A DNA stretch of 64,000 bases, taken from contig NZ_BDCI01000004.1 of the NCBI RefSeq assembly GCF_001613425.1, positions 496,001 through 560,000 of the forward strand. The letters run 5' to 3'. The stretch's first letter is position 1. Each line of letters opens with the position of its first letter. Shown here one piece after another: positions 1 through 8,332 of this stretch. Both the position numbers and the translations under genes were made by a program. Origin of the DNA: Nocardia vulneris (GTDB taxonomy: Bacteria; Actinomycetota; Actinomycetes; Mycobacteriales; Mycobacteriaceae). The notes below the pieces were generated by a model. The model was not told the origin of the DNA. It saw only the letters and a program-made list of their open reading frames with translations, and searched no databases.

Positions 1-112
1 CGGGTACGCCTGCCGCGGGCCCCGGCGGAACGGCCACCGCCACGCCGGGCACCAGCAGCGCCACCAGCGAGGCCGCGACCGCGCTCGCTGCCCGCCGAGT
101 CCAAGTACGCAT
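1..112 (-). CDS. N-terminus of a secreted protein (runs off the window)
   Basis: Reading leftward from an ATG at 112, the first 37 codons give a classic export signal: a basic start (MRTWTRRAAS), then an Ala/Val/Leu core and small residues (VAVAVPPGPAAGV) suited to signal peptidase I. The mature part lies outside the window, so no function can be assigned. The open frame and signal layout make the start convincing. Confidence 0.6.
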   Translation of the reverse strand, partial: MRTWTRRAASAVAASLVALLVPGVAVAVPPGPAAGVP

Positions 113-194
113 AAACCGTGAATATAACCGGGAAATAGCTGAACTCGCCGTAAGTGCGCTTCGCACGGCGAGTTCGCCCACCCGCGTGGAGCGG

Positions 195-716
195 CTAGCT
201 GCGATCGATGCGGGCGATCGACACGAGGTGCGGGGCACCGTATGCGCCGTTGCTGGCCGCCGCCGCGGCTTCCTCGGCGGCCGCGGCCAGATCGGCGACC
301 GCCACATCGTCCGGGGCGAAGGCGGCCGCCTTCGCCGCCTCGAGCGCCCGCGCGGCCGCCAGTTGCACCCTGGTCACGGCCTCGGCGGCGGCCACCGCGT
401 AGCAGCTGACCTTCAGAGCATGGTTCGCCGTGACGTAGGCATGCCAGGCGGCGTCCCGGGCACTGGTCGCCGTGGCCACCGCACGCGCGGCGCCGTGCGC
501 GGACCCGACGTGCTCGAGCACCTTTTCCCGGTTCACCGCCCGCCCGCTCGCGGCGCCGGCCCGGTTCGCCGCGCTGTCCGCCCTGGCCTTCGCCTGCGCG
601 AGCAGGTCACGGGTGATGTCCGGCTCGAGCAGCGCGGTCGCGCCGGCACCGCCGGAAAGCAATGGAATGACCTTGCCTACCAACGGGACCCGCCCTGCGC
701 CGGTGCCACGGACCAC
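195..716 (-). CDS. Ala-rich helical hypothetical protein
   Basis: I do not recognise a family. The 173-residue protein is dominated by Ala and looks largely helical, with several AAAEAA-like stretches and no signal peptide. Codon third positions are strongly G/C, which supports real coding. The start is uncertain. The GTG at 716 lies about 15 bases after a GGAGG sequence, while an ATG at 724 is better placed for that RBS but is in another frame and stops after 15 codons. Either the start is leaky or coupled to that mini-frame, or the assembly has a small indel near 680-724. The frame stays open upstream to about 806, but codon use there is poor. Confidence 0.6.
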   Translation of the reverse strand: MVRGTGAGRVPLVGKVIPLLSGGAGATALLEPDITRDLLAQAKARADSAANRAGAASGRAVNREKVLEHVGSAHGAARAVATATSARDAAWHAYVTANHALKVSCYAVAAAEAVTRVQLAAARALEAAKAAAFAPDDVAVADLAAAAEEAAAAASNGAYGAPHLVSIARIDRS

Positions 717-1309
717 TGCGTCATCAACGAACCTCCTCGGTCGACAGTCGGACGCCGGTCCGGGATGGCCACCACCGCCACCCCGGACCAGCCGCAAGGG
801 AAACAACGTGAAAAAGGGATATTCCGTCTTGAATGTGACGGAAACATATCGATGTCATTTGCCGAACGCGAACAACATGAAGGACCGGAAGAAAGGCTAG
901 CGCACCAGTCCCACTCGGGACAAAACGCCTGAGCCGACGCGCCGGACGCGCCGCACGAACCGAGCGTCACGGACCACATCGACCGACGTCAGCCGCCCGG
1001 TGATCGCCTGAAATTCTTTCCATCCGAACGTAGTTGGGCTACGAAGACCCCGTGTGCCGCATCGACTCGGTCCGCGGCCCTGGCAGGTTCACAGACGCTC
1101 CGACCCAAGAGCCGACCGCCGTTTGCGAAACACGAGTAATCGCCCTATTGTTGCGAATTCGATACACAGCACCGGCCCGGACCGAGCGGGCATTCGAGCC
1201 CGCTGCCGGTTCGGCCAGAAAGAATTTCGCAGGAAATAGCCCTGCGTCAGATAAATCACCGGCATACGCGAGAGTGGCGCGGCAAATGTCCACCATCGAA
1301 TACACACCA

Positions 1310-1338
1310 ATGAGGCCCGGGGATTACCCGGGCCTCAT
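1310..1338. terminator. 12-bp perfect hairpin, terminator-like
   Basis: ATGAGGCCCGGG (1310-1321), a 5-base loop, then CCCGGGCCTCAT (1327-1338). No T-run follows on either strand, which is common for actinobacterial terminators. No gene end is close, so its target transcript is unknown. Confidence 0.45.
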
Positions 1339-1477
1339 CGGACTGTGTACAGCGATAGTGAGCCGCAGGGGCGACCACGACTCACTCTGCGGAGCTGTCC
1401 CGAACTGCGTGGGACCAGACCAGATTACCCACATTTTCGAGGTTATGGGGCGATTCCGGATGGAATGATCCCCTGAC

Positions 1478-1491
1478 CCCGCATATGCGGG
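1478..1491. promoter_or_regulatory. 14-bp perfect palindrome upstream of the GH43-like gene
   Basis: CCCGCATATGCGGG is a perfect palindrome about 220 bases before the following coding start. It could be a dimeric-regulator operator. No adjacent regulator points to a binding protein. Confidence 0.25.
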
Positions 1492-1709
1492 AAAACGCAC
1501 TATTGCATTCGGAATACACCCCGCATTGTGGTATGAACCCACGGTCGAAATATCCCATCGACCAATACTGGACACTTGTGTAATTCATATATCCGCTGGT
1601 CTCCACAGATTTCCGGGTCCCGGCAGGTCGGTGGGCGACGCGACCTGCGGCGTGTCGACAAGTGCGACGCGCTCGGCGCTGGATAATTCCTCTGGTGGCA
1701 GACGTGCCG

Positions 1710-2648
1710 ATGAGTCGCAGATCCGCGCTGGCCCTGGCGGCGGCCGTGCCGATCGGCCTGTACGCGCCGCATCGGGCCGCGGCGGCCGGACCGATCGTGC
1801 GGTACACGATGACCGCTTTCACCGATGCGAGCGAATCCGATTTGTATGTCTACGAATCCGCCGACGCGCTGCACTTCGAACTGCTGCGCGGGCCCGCCTA
1901 TCGACCACCCACCGGGCTCCTGCGCGACCCGTCCGTCTTCCGGCATGTCGACCGCGCCTACTACCTCGCCTACACCACCGCGTGGGAGGGCCAGACCATC
2001 GGCTTCGCGCGCAGCACCGATCGGCGTACCTGGAATCACCTGTACGACTTCACTGTTCCGCTACCGGGCGTGACCTCCACCTGGGCGCCGGAATGGCTGA
2101 TCGACGCGCAGCGGCGGGTGCACATCCTCGTATCGCTGTCCGACGGCTGCTCGTTCACCCCGCATCTGATGACCGCCACCGACCGATCGCTGCGCACCTG
2201 GACCGACCTCACCCCGGTGTCCATCCTGCCGCCACCGGACGAACCGGCCCCCGTCGATACACCGGGGCCGGATGGAAAACCCTGTTCGCTCTACGGCTAT
2301 ATCGACACCACCGTCGTGCGGCGCGACCACCGCTACTACGCGTTCACCAAGAACGAGACCACCAAATACGTCGAACTGGCCGTCGGCGCCGAGCCGCACG
2401 GGCCGTACACCCTGATCGAGACCGGTGATTGGGCCGGCTGGGGCAGCCCGCGGGAAGGCCAATGCGTGGTTGCGCTCCCCGATGGCGGCTGGCGGATCTT
2501 CTTCGACTCCTACGACGACGGCAAATACTTCTACAGCGACTGCCACGACGCCTTCGCCACCTGGACCGAACCCCAGGAGCTGCCGGGCCTGTCCGGCACC
2601 GTCCGGCATTTCACAGTGCTGCCCGAGTACGGCACCGAGTCCGGCTGA
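1710..2648 (+). CDS. TAT-exported GH43-like five-bladed beta-propeller protein
   Basis: The 312-residue product begins MSRRSALALAAA and continues to an Ala-rich cleavage region near residue 27. The twin Arg at 3-4 followed by a hydrophobic core suggests Tat export. The rest resembles glycoside hydrolase family 43 / arabinosidase-like propellers: repeated Asp/Trp-rich blades including SVFRHVDRAYYLAYT, STDRRTWNHL, WAPEWLID and a final FFDSYDDGKYFYSDC. It would act outside the membrane on a plant or wall polysaccharide; the substrate cannot be read. An in-frame GTG at 1662 would add 16 residues ahead of the Arg pair, so I prefer the ATG. There is no sugar transporter next to it. Confidence 0.7.
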   Translation: MSRRSALALAAAVPIGLYAPHRAAAAGPIVRYTMTAFTDASESDLYVYESADALHFELLRGPAYRPPTGLLRDPSVFRHVDRAYYLAYTTAWEGQTIGFARSTDRRTWNHLYDFTVPLPGVTSTWAPEWLIDAQRRVHILVSLSDGCSFTPHLMTATDRSLRTWTDLTPVSILPPPDEPAPVDTPGPDGKPCSLYGYIDTTVVRRDHRYYAFTKNETTKYVELAVGAEPHGPYTLIETGDWAGWGSPREGQCVVALPDGGWRIFFDSYDDGKYFYSDCHDAFATWTEPQELPGLSGTVRHFTVLPEYGTESG

Positions 2649-3067
2649 ACGACCTGCCGCGCACCGCCTTTCGCCGCGCACCACCTTTCGCCGCATGGCG
2701 CCGGACCGATTGCGGAGGCATAACCGAAGCGGCCAAACCGGGTGCATTCTGACCCGAATCAGACTTCCGGCGGGCCGCGCGGCGGACGAAACTGGTATTC
2801 GCATCCGACGCCGGGCGCTCTGCTCCCTTATCTCGGGTACGCGCAGAACGACCGGCCGAGCTTCGAGGACATGGCTGGTCGCCGGCGTCGGGTGCACCTC
2901 GACCGTCGCCAGGGAAGGCCCACCTTGCCCACGCCATCGGACATCCGAGAGCTGCCCGACACCTACCGCCGCACCAGTTCGTCGCGGCAACCACTATGCG
3001 GCGAGGCTCGAGCAGGTGGCGTTTGCCACCGGCACGCCCGGCGTCGGCGCGACCCCCTCCGTTGACC
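2649..3067. other. unassigned stretch with a small tandem duplication
   Basis: No frame has convincing codon use. Just after the preceding stop there is a tandem 17-bp duplication with one mismatch: CGCACCGCCTTTCGCCG at 2660-2676 and CGCACCACCTTTCGCCG at 2677-2693. The right part may hold the true start and promoter of the DUF4254 gene, whose 5' end is unclear. Confidence 0.4.
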
Positions 3068-3559
3068 GTGCAGACCGCCGACGGACCGCGATCGCGCCTC
3101 CTGCCGATCGAGGGCGGCGAGCTCCGCCCGATCCTGCCGGACTGGCACGAACTGTCGGCGGCACTGCGGTTGCAGATCGGCGATCGGCCGGGCGACCACC
3201 TGGTCACCCAGCTGGCCCGCGCGTTGGCACAGTTGCACCACACCCGCCGCGCCCAGCCCGAGCGGGCCGCCGAAATCGACCGTCGCCGAAGTGACATCGT
3301 CACGGTGATCGACGGTTGGGTGGCCAAGCAACTCGCGCCCCGGCAGCCCCGAGACCGGGCGCCCGCCTCGCTCGGCGGCGCGGTCGACCGGATGGCCGCC
3401 GCCCAGATTCTCGCCGACCACCTGCTGATGACCGCCGAGAACGTCGCCGAGCAGCGCGTGCACGTGGCCTGGTCGCGGCTGGCCGCGCTGGCGAACGAGT
3501 GGACGGACCTGGTTCGCGAAGTCGACGCGCGCCGGACCCGCCCGATCGACCGCGGATAG
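3068..3559 (+). CDS. DUF4254 family protein
   Basis: About 163 residues, mostly helical. It matches the layout I know for DUF4254: a central AEIDRRRSDIVTVIDGWV segment, a following GGAVDRMAAAQ helix, and a C-terminal W..LA.LANEWTDLV..V motif. The family has no established function and is often found near actinobacterial nucleotide-sugar or polyketide genes. The GTG at 3068 was chosen because codons between the alternative ATG at 2996 and 3068 include unusual Arg, Pro and Leu codons. TTG at 3062 is another option. No RBS decides the matter. Confidence 0.65.
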   Translation: MQTADGPRSRLLPIEGGELRPILPDWHELSAALRLQIGDRPGDHLVTQLARALAQLHHTRRAQPERAAEIDRRRSDIVTVIDGWVAKQLAPRQPRDRAPASLGGAVDRMAAAQILADHLLMTAENVAEQRVHVAWSRLAALANEWTDLVREVDARRTRPIDRG

Positions 3560-3618
3560 GCATCGAACGCGGATAGGCGCAGCGCGAATTACGTTGCCGC
3601 GAGGAAACCCTCGGCAGA

Positions 3619-3774
3619 CTACGTCGGGAGGCTCCAGAAATATTCGGACAACGCGGGCAGTTCTGCGGTGTCGACGAGCGGATCGACCCGGAGCAATCCG
3701 ATGAATTCTTCGATCGACTCGTACCGCGCCAAAATTTCCTCCAGCAGTCGGCTCGCGGCTTCCTCCGGTTTCAT
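3619..3774 (-). CDS. small acidic hypothetical protein
   Basis: 51 residues, MKPEEAASRLLEEILARY and onward, probably two or three helices with many Glu and Leu residues. It lies directly downstream of the DUF72 gene, and its frame is open back to 3819, four bases before the DUF72 stop. Starts at GTG 3810 or TTG 3819 would therefore make it coupled to that gene. The family is unknown to me. Confidence 0.45.
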   Translation of the reverse strand: MKPEEAASRLLEEILARYESIEEFIGLLRVDPLVDTAELPALSEYFWSLPT

Positions 3775-3823
3775 GAGCGGGTTATGCCCGGCGACGGACC
3801 GGGCAAACACATCCAGCAAACGA

Positions 3824-4663
3824 TCAGAAAAGGGTCATCGGCTCGACCGGCACGGGCTGCGGCAGCGGTGCCAATTCCGGCATCCGCGACGCGACCTCCT
3901 CGTGGAAGCGACGGGCCAGCGACACCGCGTCGGCGTTGTCCGGAGTGTGGATGAACACGGTGGGTGAACGACCTTCGCGCAGCCATTCCACGACCGTGCC
4001 GAGCCAGGGCTGCCACCCCTCGACGGTGCGTTCGATTGCGGCGCGACCGTGATACCGGACGATCGGATGTTCGGTGAGCGCGCGGGTCCGGCGCGGCACC
4101 CGCGGCTTCTTCGACCAGGCCTCCTGTTCGGTGGGTCCGATCGGTTGCCCGTCGAACAGCGTGGTGGTGTCGAAGGTCACCCATTCGGCGCCGAAGCGAC
4201 CGAGGACGCGCTCGAGGTGCGTCGCGGCGTGCTCGTTCTCGAAGAAGGCGCGGTGGCGGACCTCCACGGCCGGGCGGTACCCGCCCGGCAGCTCCCGCAG
4301 GAATCCGGCCAGCGTGCCGAGGTCGGTCGGAGCGAACGAGGCGGGCAACTGGATCCACAGCGCGTGCACGCGCGAGCCCAGCGGTTCGATCGCCGCGAGG
4401 AAGGTGCGCAGCTCGGCATCGGCCTCGGTCAGCCTGCGCTCGTGGGTGATCGACTTGTGCACCTTCACCACGAACCGGAAATCCGGTGCGGTCTGCCTGG
4501 CCCAGGACTCCACCGTGCGCTGCGCCGGTATGGCATAGAAGGTCGTATTGCCCTCCACCGCGTTGCACCGCTGCGCGTACGCCGCGAGCCGGTCCCCCGA
4601 GGCAGGCTGCCAGTCCTGCCAATTCGCGTGCGTCCACATCGCACATCCCACGTGAAGCCGCAT
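3824..4663 (-). CDS. DUF72 (YecE-like) protein
   Basis: 279 residues with the TIM-barrel signatures of DUF72: an N-terminal LHVGCAMWTHANW, a CNAVEGNTTFYAIP motif, FRFVVKVHKSITH, and a late YHGRA segment with an adjacent W..WL. The family is widespread and its reaction is not established. Length is normal. The start (MRLHVGC) sits in the divergent gap from the PPOX-type gene. Confidence 0.85.
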   Translation of the reverse strand: MRLHVGCAMWTHANWQDWQPASGDRLAAYAQRCNAVEGNTTFYAIPAQRTVESWARQTAPDFRFVVKVHKSITHERRLTEADAELRTFLAAIEPLGSRVHALWIQLPASFAPTDLGTLAGFLRELPGGYRPAVEVRHRAFFENEHAATHLERVLGRFGAEWVTFDTTTLFDGQPIGPTEQEAWSKKPRVPRRTRALTEHPIVRYHGRAAIERTVEGWQPWLGTVVEWLREGRSPTVFIHTPDNADAVSLARRFHEEVASRMPELAPLPQPVPVEPMTLF

Positions 4664-4722
4664 GCCAGCGACGGTAGTACAGCGCCGGGAATGAAAGAGA
4701 CGGCCCCGAGGTAGGACAACAC

Positions 4723-5145
4723 ATGAAACTCGACGACTCCGCTCGCGCGCTCATCGGTGCCGGCGCCGACGCCACCCTGGTCACCCTCAATCCCGACGGC
4801 AGCCCGCAGGTCAGCCTGGTCTGGGTGGCGCTGCAGTCGACTCCGGACGGCGACGAACTGGTCACCGCCCATCTCGGCGAATACAAGAAGGTGCGCAATG
4901 TCCGCCGCGACGGCCGGGTCGCGGTGACCATTCAGGCCGCCGAACGCGGCGAGCTCATGCGGCCCTATCTGTCGATCACCGGCACTGCCCGGATCGTCGA
5001 GGGCGGCGCGCCGGAACTGCTGAAGGAGCTGGCGGCGACGCTGGCCGATCCCGGCGTCGACTTCCCGCCCGCCGACGCGCCGCCCGGCCTGCTCACCCGG
5101 ATCCGCATCGAGAAGGTCGGCGGTATCGGTCCCTGGGCATCCTGA
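4723..5145 (+). CDS. PPOX-class flavin/F420-dependent oxidoreductase
   Basis: 140 residues forming one split beta-barrel of the pyridoxamine-phosphate-oxidase-like superfamily, close to mycobacterial Rv1155-type proteins. Visible markers are ATLVTLNPDGSPQVSLVWV near residues 17-35, the charged EYKKVRNVRRDGRVAVTI strand near 70, and a C-terminal IEKVGGIGPW. Proteins of this type bind F420 or flavin and reduce small substrates; the substrate here is unknown. A purine-rich AGGT precedes the ATG. It is divergent from the DUF72 gene. Confidence 0.85.
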   Translation: MKLDDSARALIGAGADATLVTLNPDGSPQVSLVWVALQSTPDGDELVTAHLGEYKKVRNVRRDGRVAVTIQAAERGELMRPYLSITGTARIVEGGAPELLKELAATLADPGVDFPPADAPPGLLTRIRIEKVGGIGPWAS

Positions 5146-5319
5146 CGAGCACTTACGCCACCGCACCGGCAAAATATTGCTATAGTGGCAATTAACTCGC
5201 CGACCCCTCGAATTATGCAGTGTGGCAGAGGGTTTCGTGTCGTGAGTAGTGGATCGCGGATGCCCGGGCACTCAGCGGTCCGGTAGCTGCTCGGACGGAA
5301 CGTCAACCTTGGGTCCCCC

Positions 5320-5369
5320 GGCGTTTCGACAACGCCGTTACGGGCACCCCGCGTTCGCGGGGTGCCCGT
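5320..5369 (+). promoter_or_regulatory. two adjacent hairpins in a short-gene leader
   Basis: A small hairpin (GGCGTT, 5-base loop, AACGCC, about 5320-5336) is followed at once by a 14-bp hairpin (left arm 5340-5353, right arm 5356-5369) centred on a TT loop. They precede the RBS AAGGAG and GTG start of a 54-codon frame by about 25 bases. This could be a terminator or attenuator. The AT-rich stretch around 5175-5190 (TTGCTATAGTGGCAATTAA) is a possible upstream promoter. Confidence 0.4.
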
Positions 5370-5400
5370 GCACGTACCGACTCCAAGGAGATCGTCGACC

Positions 5401-5565
5401 GTGTTCCGCCAAGACAACACGACACGCGCCAACCAAGCATCCGTCGATATCGCCGACGACACCGATTCCACTGTCGTATGGCCGGATCCGAGCCCACTGG
5501 CCTCCTGGTGGGCACAGGTCATGCAACCCGGTGCGGGTCCGCGCACCGCGGCTCGCGGACGCTGA
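5401..5565 (+). CDS. short hypothetical protein
   Basis: 54 residues starting at a GTG with AAGGAG about eight bases upstream. The product is hydrophilic, begins VFRQDNTTRANQ and has a Trp-containing middle (WPDPSPLASWWAQVMQ). It resembles nothing I recognise. It ends one base before the stop of the convergent TetR gene. The RBS and the structured leader support expression, but composition alone is not decisive. Confidence 0.45.
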   Translation: MFRQDNTTRANQASVDIADDTDSTVVWPDPSPLASWWAQVMQPGAGPRTAARGR

Positions 5566-5566
5566 A

Positions 5567-6763
5567 TCAGCGGTCGGGGCCGGGCAGGCCGAGGACCTCG
5601 GCGGCAATCGTCGCCGCCACCGCGTCGACATCGCGATAGGCCCGCACCTGCCGGGTCGAGGCCAGATCGTTCAGCATCGACTGGGCGGCTTGCACCCTGA
5701 TGCGGGCGGGAATCGGCTCCCACTCCGGCCGCAACCGACGGAGCAGATGCACCCACTCGGCGATGTAGGCCCGCTGCGCCGCCTTCGCGCGCCTGCGATC
5801 GGCCTCGGGCAGATGCCGGGCCTCCGAGACGAGCGTCTGCATCAGATGCGGGTTCTCGAAAACGAAAGCGCTGTAGCTCGCGAGCAGTCGTTCGAGCGCG
5901 TCGCGCGGACCGGCGGCCTGCGCCAGCGCCCGGTGCAGGTCGCGACGCAGCCATTCGTCCCCGCGCACGATGGCCGCGAGCAGAATATCGGCCTTGCCCG
6001 GAAAATGGTTGTAGACACTGGGACCCGCGATGCCGACGGCGGCGCCGATCTCGTCCATCCGGACGCTCGCGAAACCGCGTGCCGCGAACAGCTTCGTCGC
6101 CTCGGTGAGAATCGCTTCCCGGCGGTCCAGCGCAGCGAGCGGCGCGGGGGCCCGCTCGCGATCGCGAAGCTCGCCGAATACCGGCTGCGGGGCACCGACC
6201 ACCGAGTCGACGAGTTCGCCGAGCAGCGTGCCGAATTCGGGCTCGGGCAGCGAAAGACTGTGGAACGAGACGCTGTTCGCGACCGCGAGCGCGGACCAGG
6301 CGAGCAGATCCGCGGCCGCCGGGGTCAGGTCGGGGCGGCGGGCGGCGATGAGCCCGGCGAGGCGTGCCCCGATCCGGCGTGCGGTGGCCCGGAATTCGGC
6401 TCGATCGTCGACGGACAGGTGGCGCGCCTCGCGGCGCCACAGCACGCCGACATCGCGTCGGGCCAGCATGGTGGCCGCGAGCGTGGCGCCGATCTCGTCC
6501 GGCTGTGCCGCCGCGGCGTCGACCGCCTCGGCGAACGCGGTCAGCGCCTCCCCCACCACGGTGGCCAGCAGGCTTTGTTTACCGCGGAAATGCCGGTACA
6601 GCGCGGACGGCCCGATCGCCACGGCCGCGGCCACGTCGCCCATCCCGACATCGGCATATCCGTTGCGGCAGAACAGATCCGCGGCAGCGGCGACGATCAG
6701 TGCACGCCGGTTCGCCGGCCTGGTGCCACGGGCCGGACGGACCAGGTCCGGCCCGCTCACCAT
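5567..6763 (-). CDS. tandem TetR-family regulator (two TetR units fused)
   Basis: 398 residues containing two complete TetR N-terminal DNA-binding regions: residues 19-65 (ADLFCRNGYADVGMGDVAAA, then YRHFRGKQSL) and 213-260 (ATKLFAARGFASVRMDEIGA, then YNHFPGKADI), each followed by an all-alpha ligand domain. Ordinary TetR proteins are about 200 residues and dimerise, so this looks like an internal duplication or a covalent dimer. It is the last gene of the acyl-CoA operon, 15 bases after the synthetase stop, with GGGAGCG before its ATG. It probably senses an acyl-CoA intermediate and represses the operon. A longer start at 6808 would overlap the synthetase and is unlikely. Confidence 0.85.
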   Translation of the reverse strand: MVSGPDLVRPARGTRPANRRALIVAAAADLFCRNGYADVGMGDVAAAVAIGPSALYRHFRGKQSLLATVVGEALTAFAEAVDAAAAQPDEIGATLAATMLARRDVGVLWRREARHLSVDDRAEFRATARRIGARLAGLIAARRPDLTPAAADLLAWSALAVANSVSFHSLSLPEPEFGTLLGELVDSVVGAPQPVFGELRDRERAPAPLAALDRREAILTEATKLFAARGFASVRMDEIGAAVGIAGPSVYNHFPGKADILLAAIVRGDEWLRRDLHRALAQAAGPRDALERLLASYSAFVFENPHLMQTLVSEARHLPEADRRRAKAAQRAYIAEWVHLLRRLRPEWEPIPARIRVQAAQSMLNDLASTRQVRAYRDVDAVAATIAAEVLGLPGPDR

Positions 6764-6777
6764 ACGATTTCGCTCCC

Positions 6778-8325
6778 TCAGGACACTTGACTCGCGTCCG
6801 GATCCCAATACTTCCTGCGCAGTTCGCGCTTGAGGATCTTACCGGCACCCGAGACCGGCAAAGCCTCGGCGAACTCCACGGTGCGTGGCGCCTTGTAGCC
6901 CGCGATCAGCGATTTGCAGTGCGCGCGCAACTCCTCTTCCGCCGCCTGCGCCCCGGGCAGCAGCACGACGACGGCATGCACCCGCTCGCCCCACTCGTCG
7001 TCCGGCACGCCGATCACCGCACACGAGGCGACCGCGGCGTGCGCGGCCAAGGCGTTCTCGACCTCGGCGGAGTAGACGTTCTCCCCGCCGGTGATGATCA
7101 TGTCCTTGAGCCGGTCCACGATGAAGACGTAGCCGTGCTCGTCCATCCGGCCGCCGTCGCCGGTGTGCATCCAGCCGTCCCGGACCGCGGCCGCGGTGTC
7201 CTCGGGCCGATTCCAGTAGCCGAGCATGACGTTGTCGCCGCGCACGACCACCTCGCCGACCTCGCCGCGCGGCACCTCGTTGTCGTCGGCATCGACGATG
7301 CGGACCTCGACGTGCGGCGTCGCCCGGCCCGCCGAGCGCCGCAGCACCGGGTCGTCGTGCTCGGCCGGCCCCAGCAACGTCGCGACGGGGGCCAACTCGG
7401 TCATGCCGTACGCCTGGGTGAAGCCCGCCATCGGAAAGACCTTGCGGGCGCGGCCGAGTACCGCCTCCGAGATCGGCGAAGCGCCATAGGTGACCGTGCG
7501 CACACCGCTGAGATCGAAATCCGCGACGGCCGGATCGTCGACCAGCAGCTGAATCATGGTCGGCACCAACAGCATATTGGTGACGCCGTGCGTACTGATC
7601 GCCTGCAGCACGCCGCCCGGGGTGAACATCGGGACGAAGACGTGCGACGCGCTCACCAGATTGCCCGCGACCCACATGGCGATATCCGCGAGATGAAACA
7701 TCGGCGCGACGTGCAGCACCGTGCCGTACGGGGTGACGAAATCCCCTACGGCACAGCTGCCGAGCGCGGAGATGATCATGTTGTCGTGGCTGAGCATGAC
7801 CCCCTTCGGGTGCCCGGTGGTGCCGCCGGTGTAGAAGACACCGGCCAGCTCGTCGCCGCCGGTTCTGGTGTCCGCGACGGGATCGTGGTCGGCGACCAGT
7901 GCCTCGTAGTACAGCGCGGCGTCGGGCGTCGGGCCGTCACCGCAGAAGATCACCGTCGTGAGGCCCGGAAATTCGTGCCGCAGTTGCGGAATCAGGGCCG
8001 CGAACGCGTCGTCGACGAGCAGCACCCTGGTGTCGGATTCGCGCAGCGAGTAGCTGATCTCCGCCGGGCTCCAGCGAATGTTCACCGGGTTGACCGCGGC
8101 CCCGAGCCAAGGCACCGCGTAGAGGTATTCGTAGTAGCGGTCGGAGTTCAGCGCGAGGATGCCGACCCGATCGCCGCGCCGGACACCTAGTTCGGCCAGT
8201 GCGCCCGCGAATCGCGCGATGCGATCGGCGGATTCGGCAACGGTGCGCACGCGGTCGCCGAAAACCGTGAGCACGCGGTCCGGATGCTGCTGCAGCGTGC
8301 GGTGCAGCGATTGGGTCAGATACAT
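6778..8325 (-). CDS. fatty acyl-CoA synthetase (FadD-type, ANL superfamily)
   Basis: 515 residues. It activates a carboxylic acid to its CoA thioester through an acyl-AMP. Motifs in order are the ATP loop YTGGTTGHPKGV near 165-176, YGMTELAP in the middle, HTGDGGRMDEHGYVFIVDR and GGENVYSAEVE in the hinge, and a C-terminal GAGKILKRELR with the adenylation lysine. Length is typical of medium/long-chain or ring-acid synthetases. The ATG at 8325 (MYLTQSL) was chosen over the longer frame because it starts the family domain and lies just past the SDR stop. It supplies the CoA substrate for the other operon enzymes. Confidence 0.9.
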   Translation of the reverse strand: MYLTQSLHRTLQQHPDRVLTVFGDRVRTVAESADRIARFAGALAELGVRRGDRVGILALNSDRYYEYLYAVPWLGAAVNPVNIRWSPAEISYSLRESDTRVLLVDDAFAALIPQLRHEFPGLTTVIFCGDGPTPDAALYYEALVADHDPVADTRTGGDELAGVFYTGGTTGHPKGVMLSHDNMIISALGSCAVGDFVTPYGTVLHVAPMFHLADIAMWVAGNLVSASHVFVPMFTPGGVLQAISTHGVTNMLLVPTMIQLLVDDPAVADFDLSGVRTVTYGASPISEAVLGRARKVFPMAGFTQAYGMTELAPVATLLGPAEHDDPVLRRSAGRATPHVEVRIVDADDNEVPRGEVGEVVVRGDNVMLGYWNRPEDTAAAVRDGWMHTGDGGRMDEHGYVFIVDRLKDMIITGGENVYSAEVENALAAHAAVASCAVIGVPDDEWGERVHAVVVLLPGAQAAEEELRAHCKSLIAGYKAPRTVEFAEALPVSGAGKILKRELRRKYWDPDASQVS

Positions 8326-8332
8326 CGTCGTC

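Larger units (their letters stand above)
717..1709. other. about 1 kb without a convincing gene
   Basis: Open frames here (for example 1034-1468 on the plus strand) have mixed codon use, no RBS and no recognisable domains. The stretch is less GC-rich than its neighbours. It contains a strong hairpin at 1310-1338 and a 14-bp palindrome at 1478-1491, and probably carries the promoter of the exported beta-propeller gene that follows. Confidence 0.5.

Noticed and set aside
1034..1468. 144-codon plus-strand open frame in the gene-poor region
   Set aside because: Mixed codon use, no RBS, no domain; crosses the 1310-1338 hairpin.
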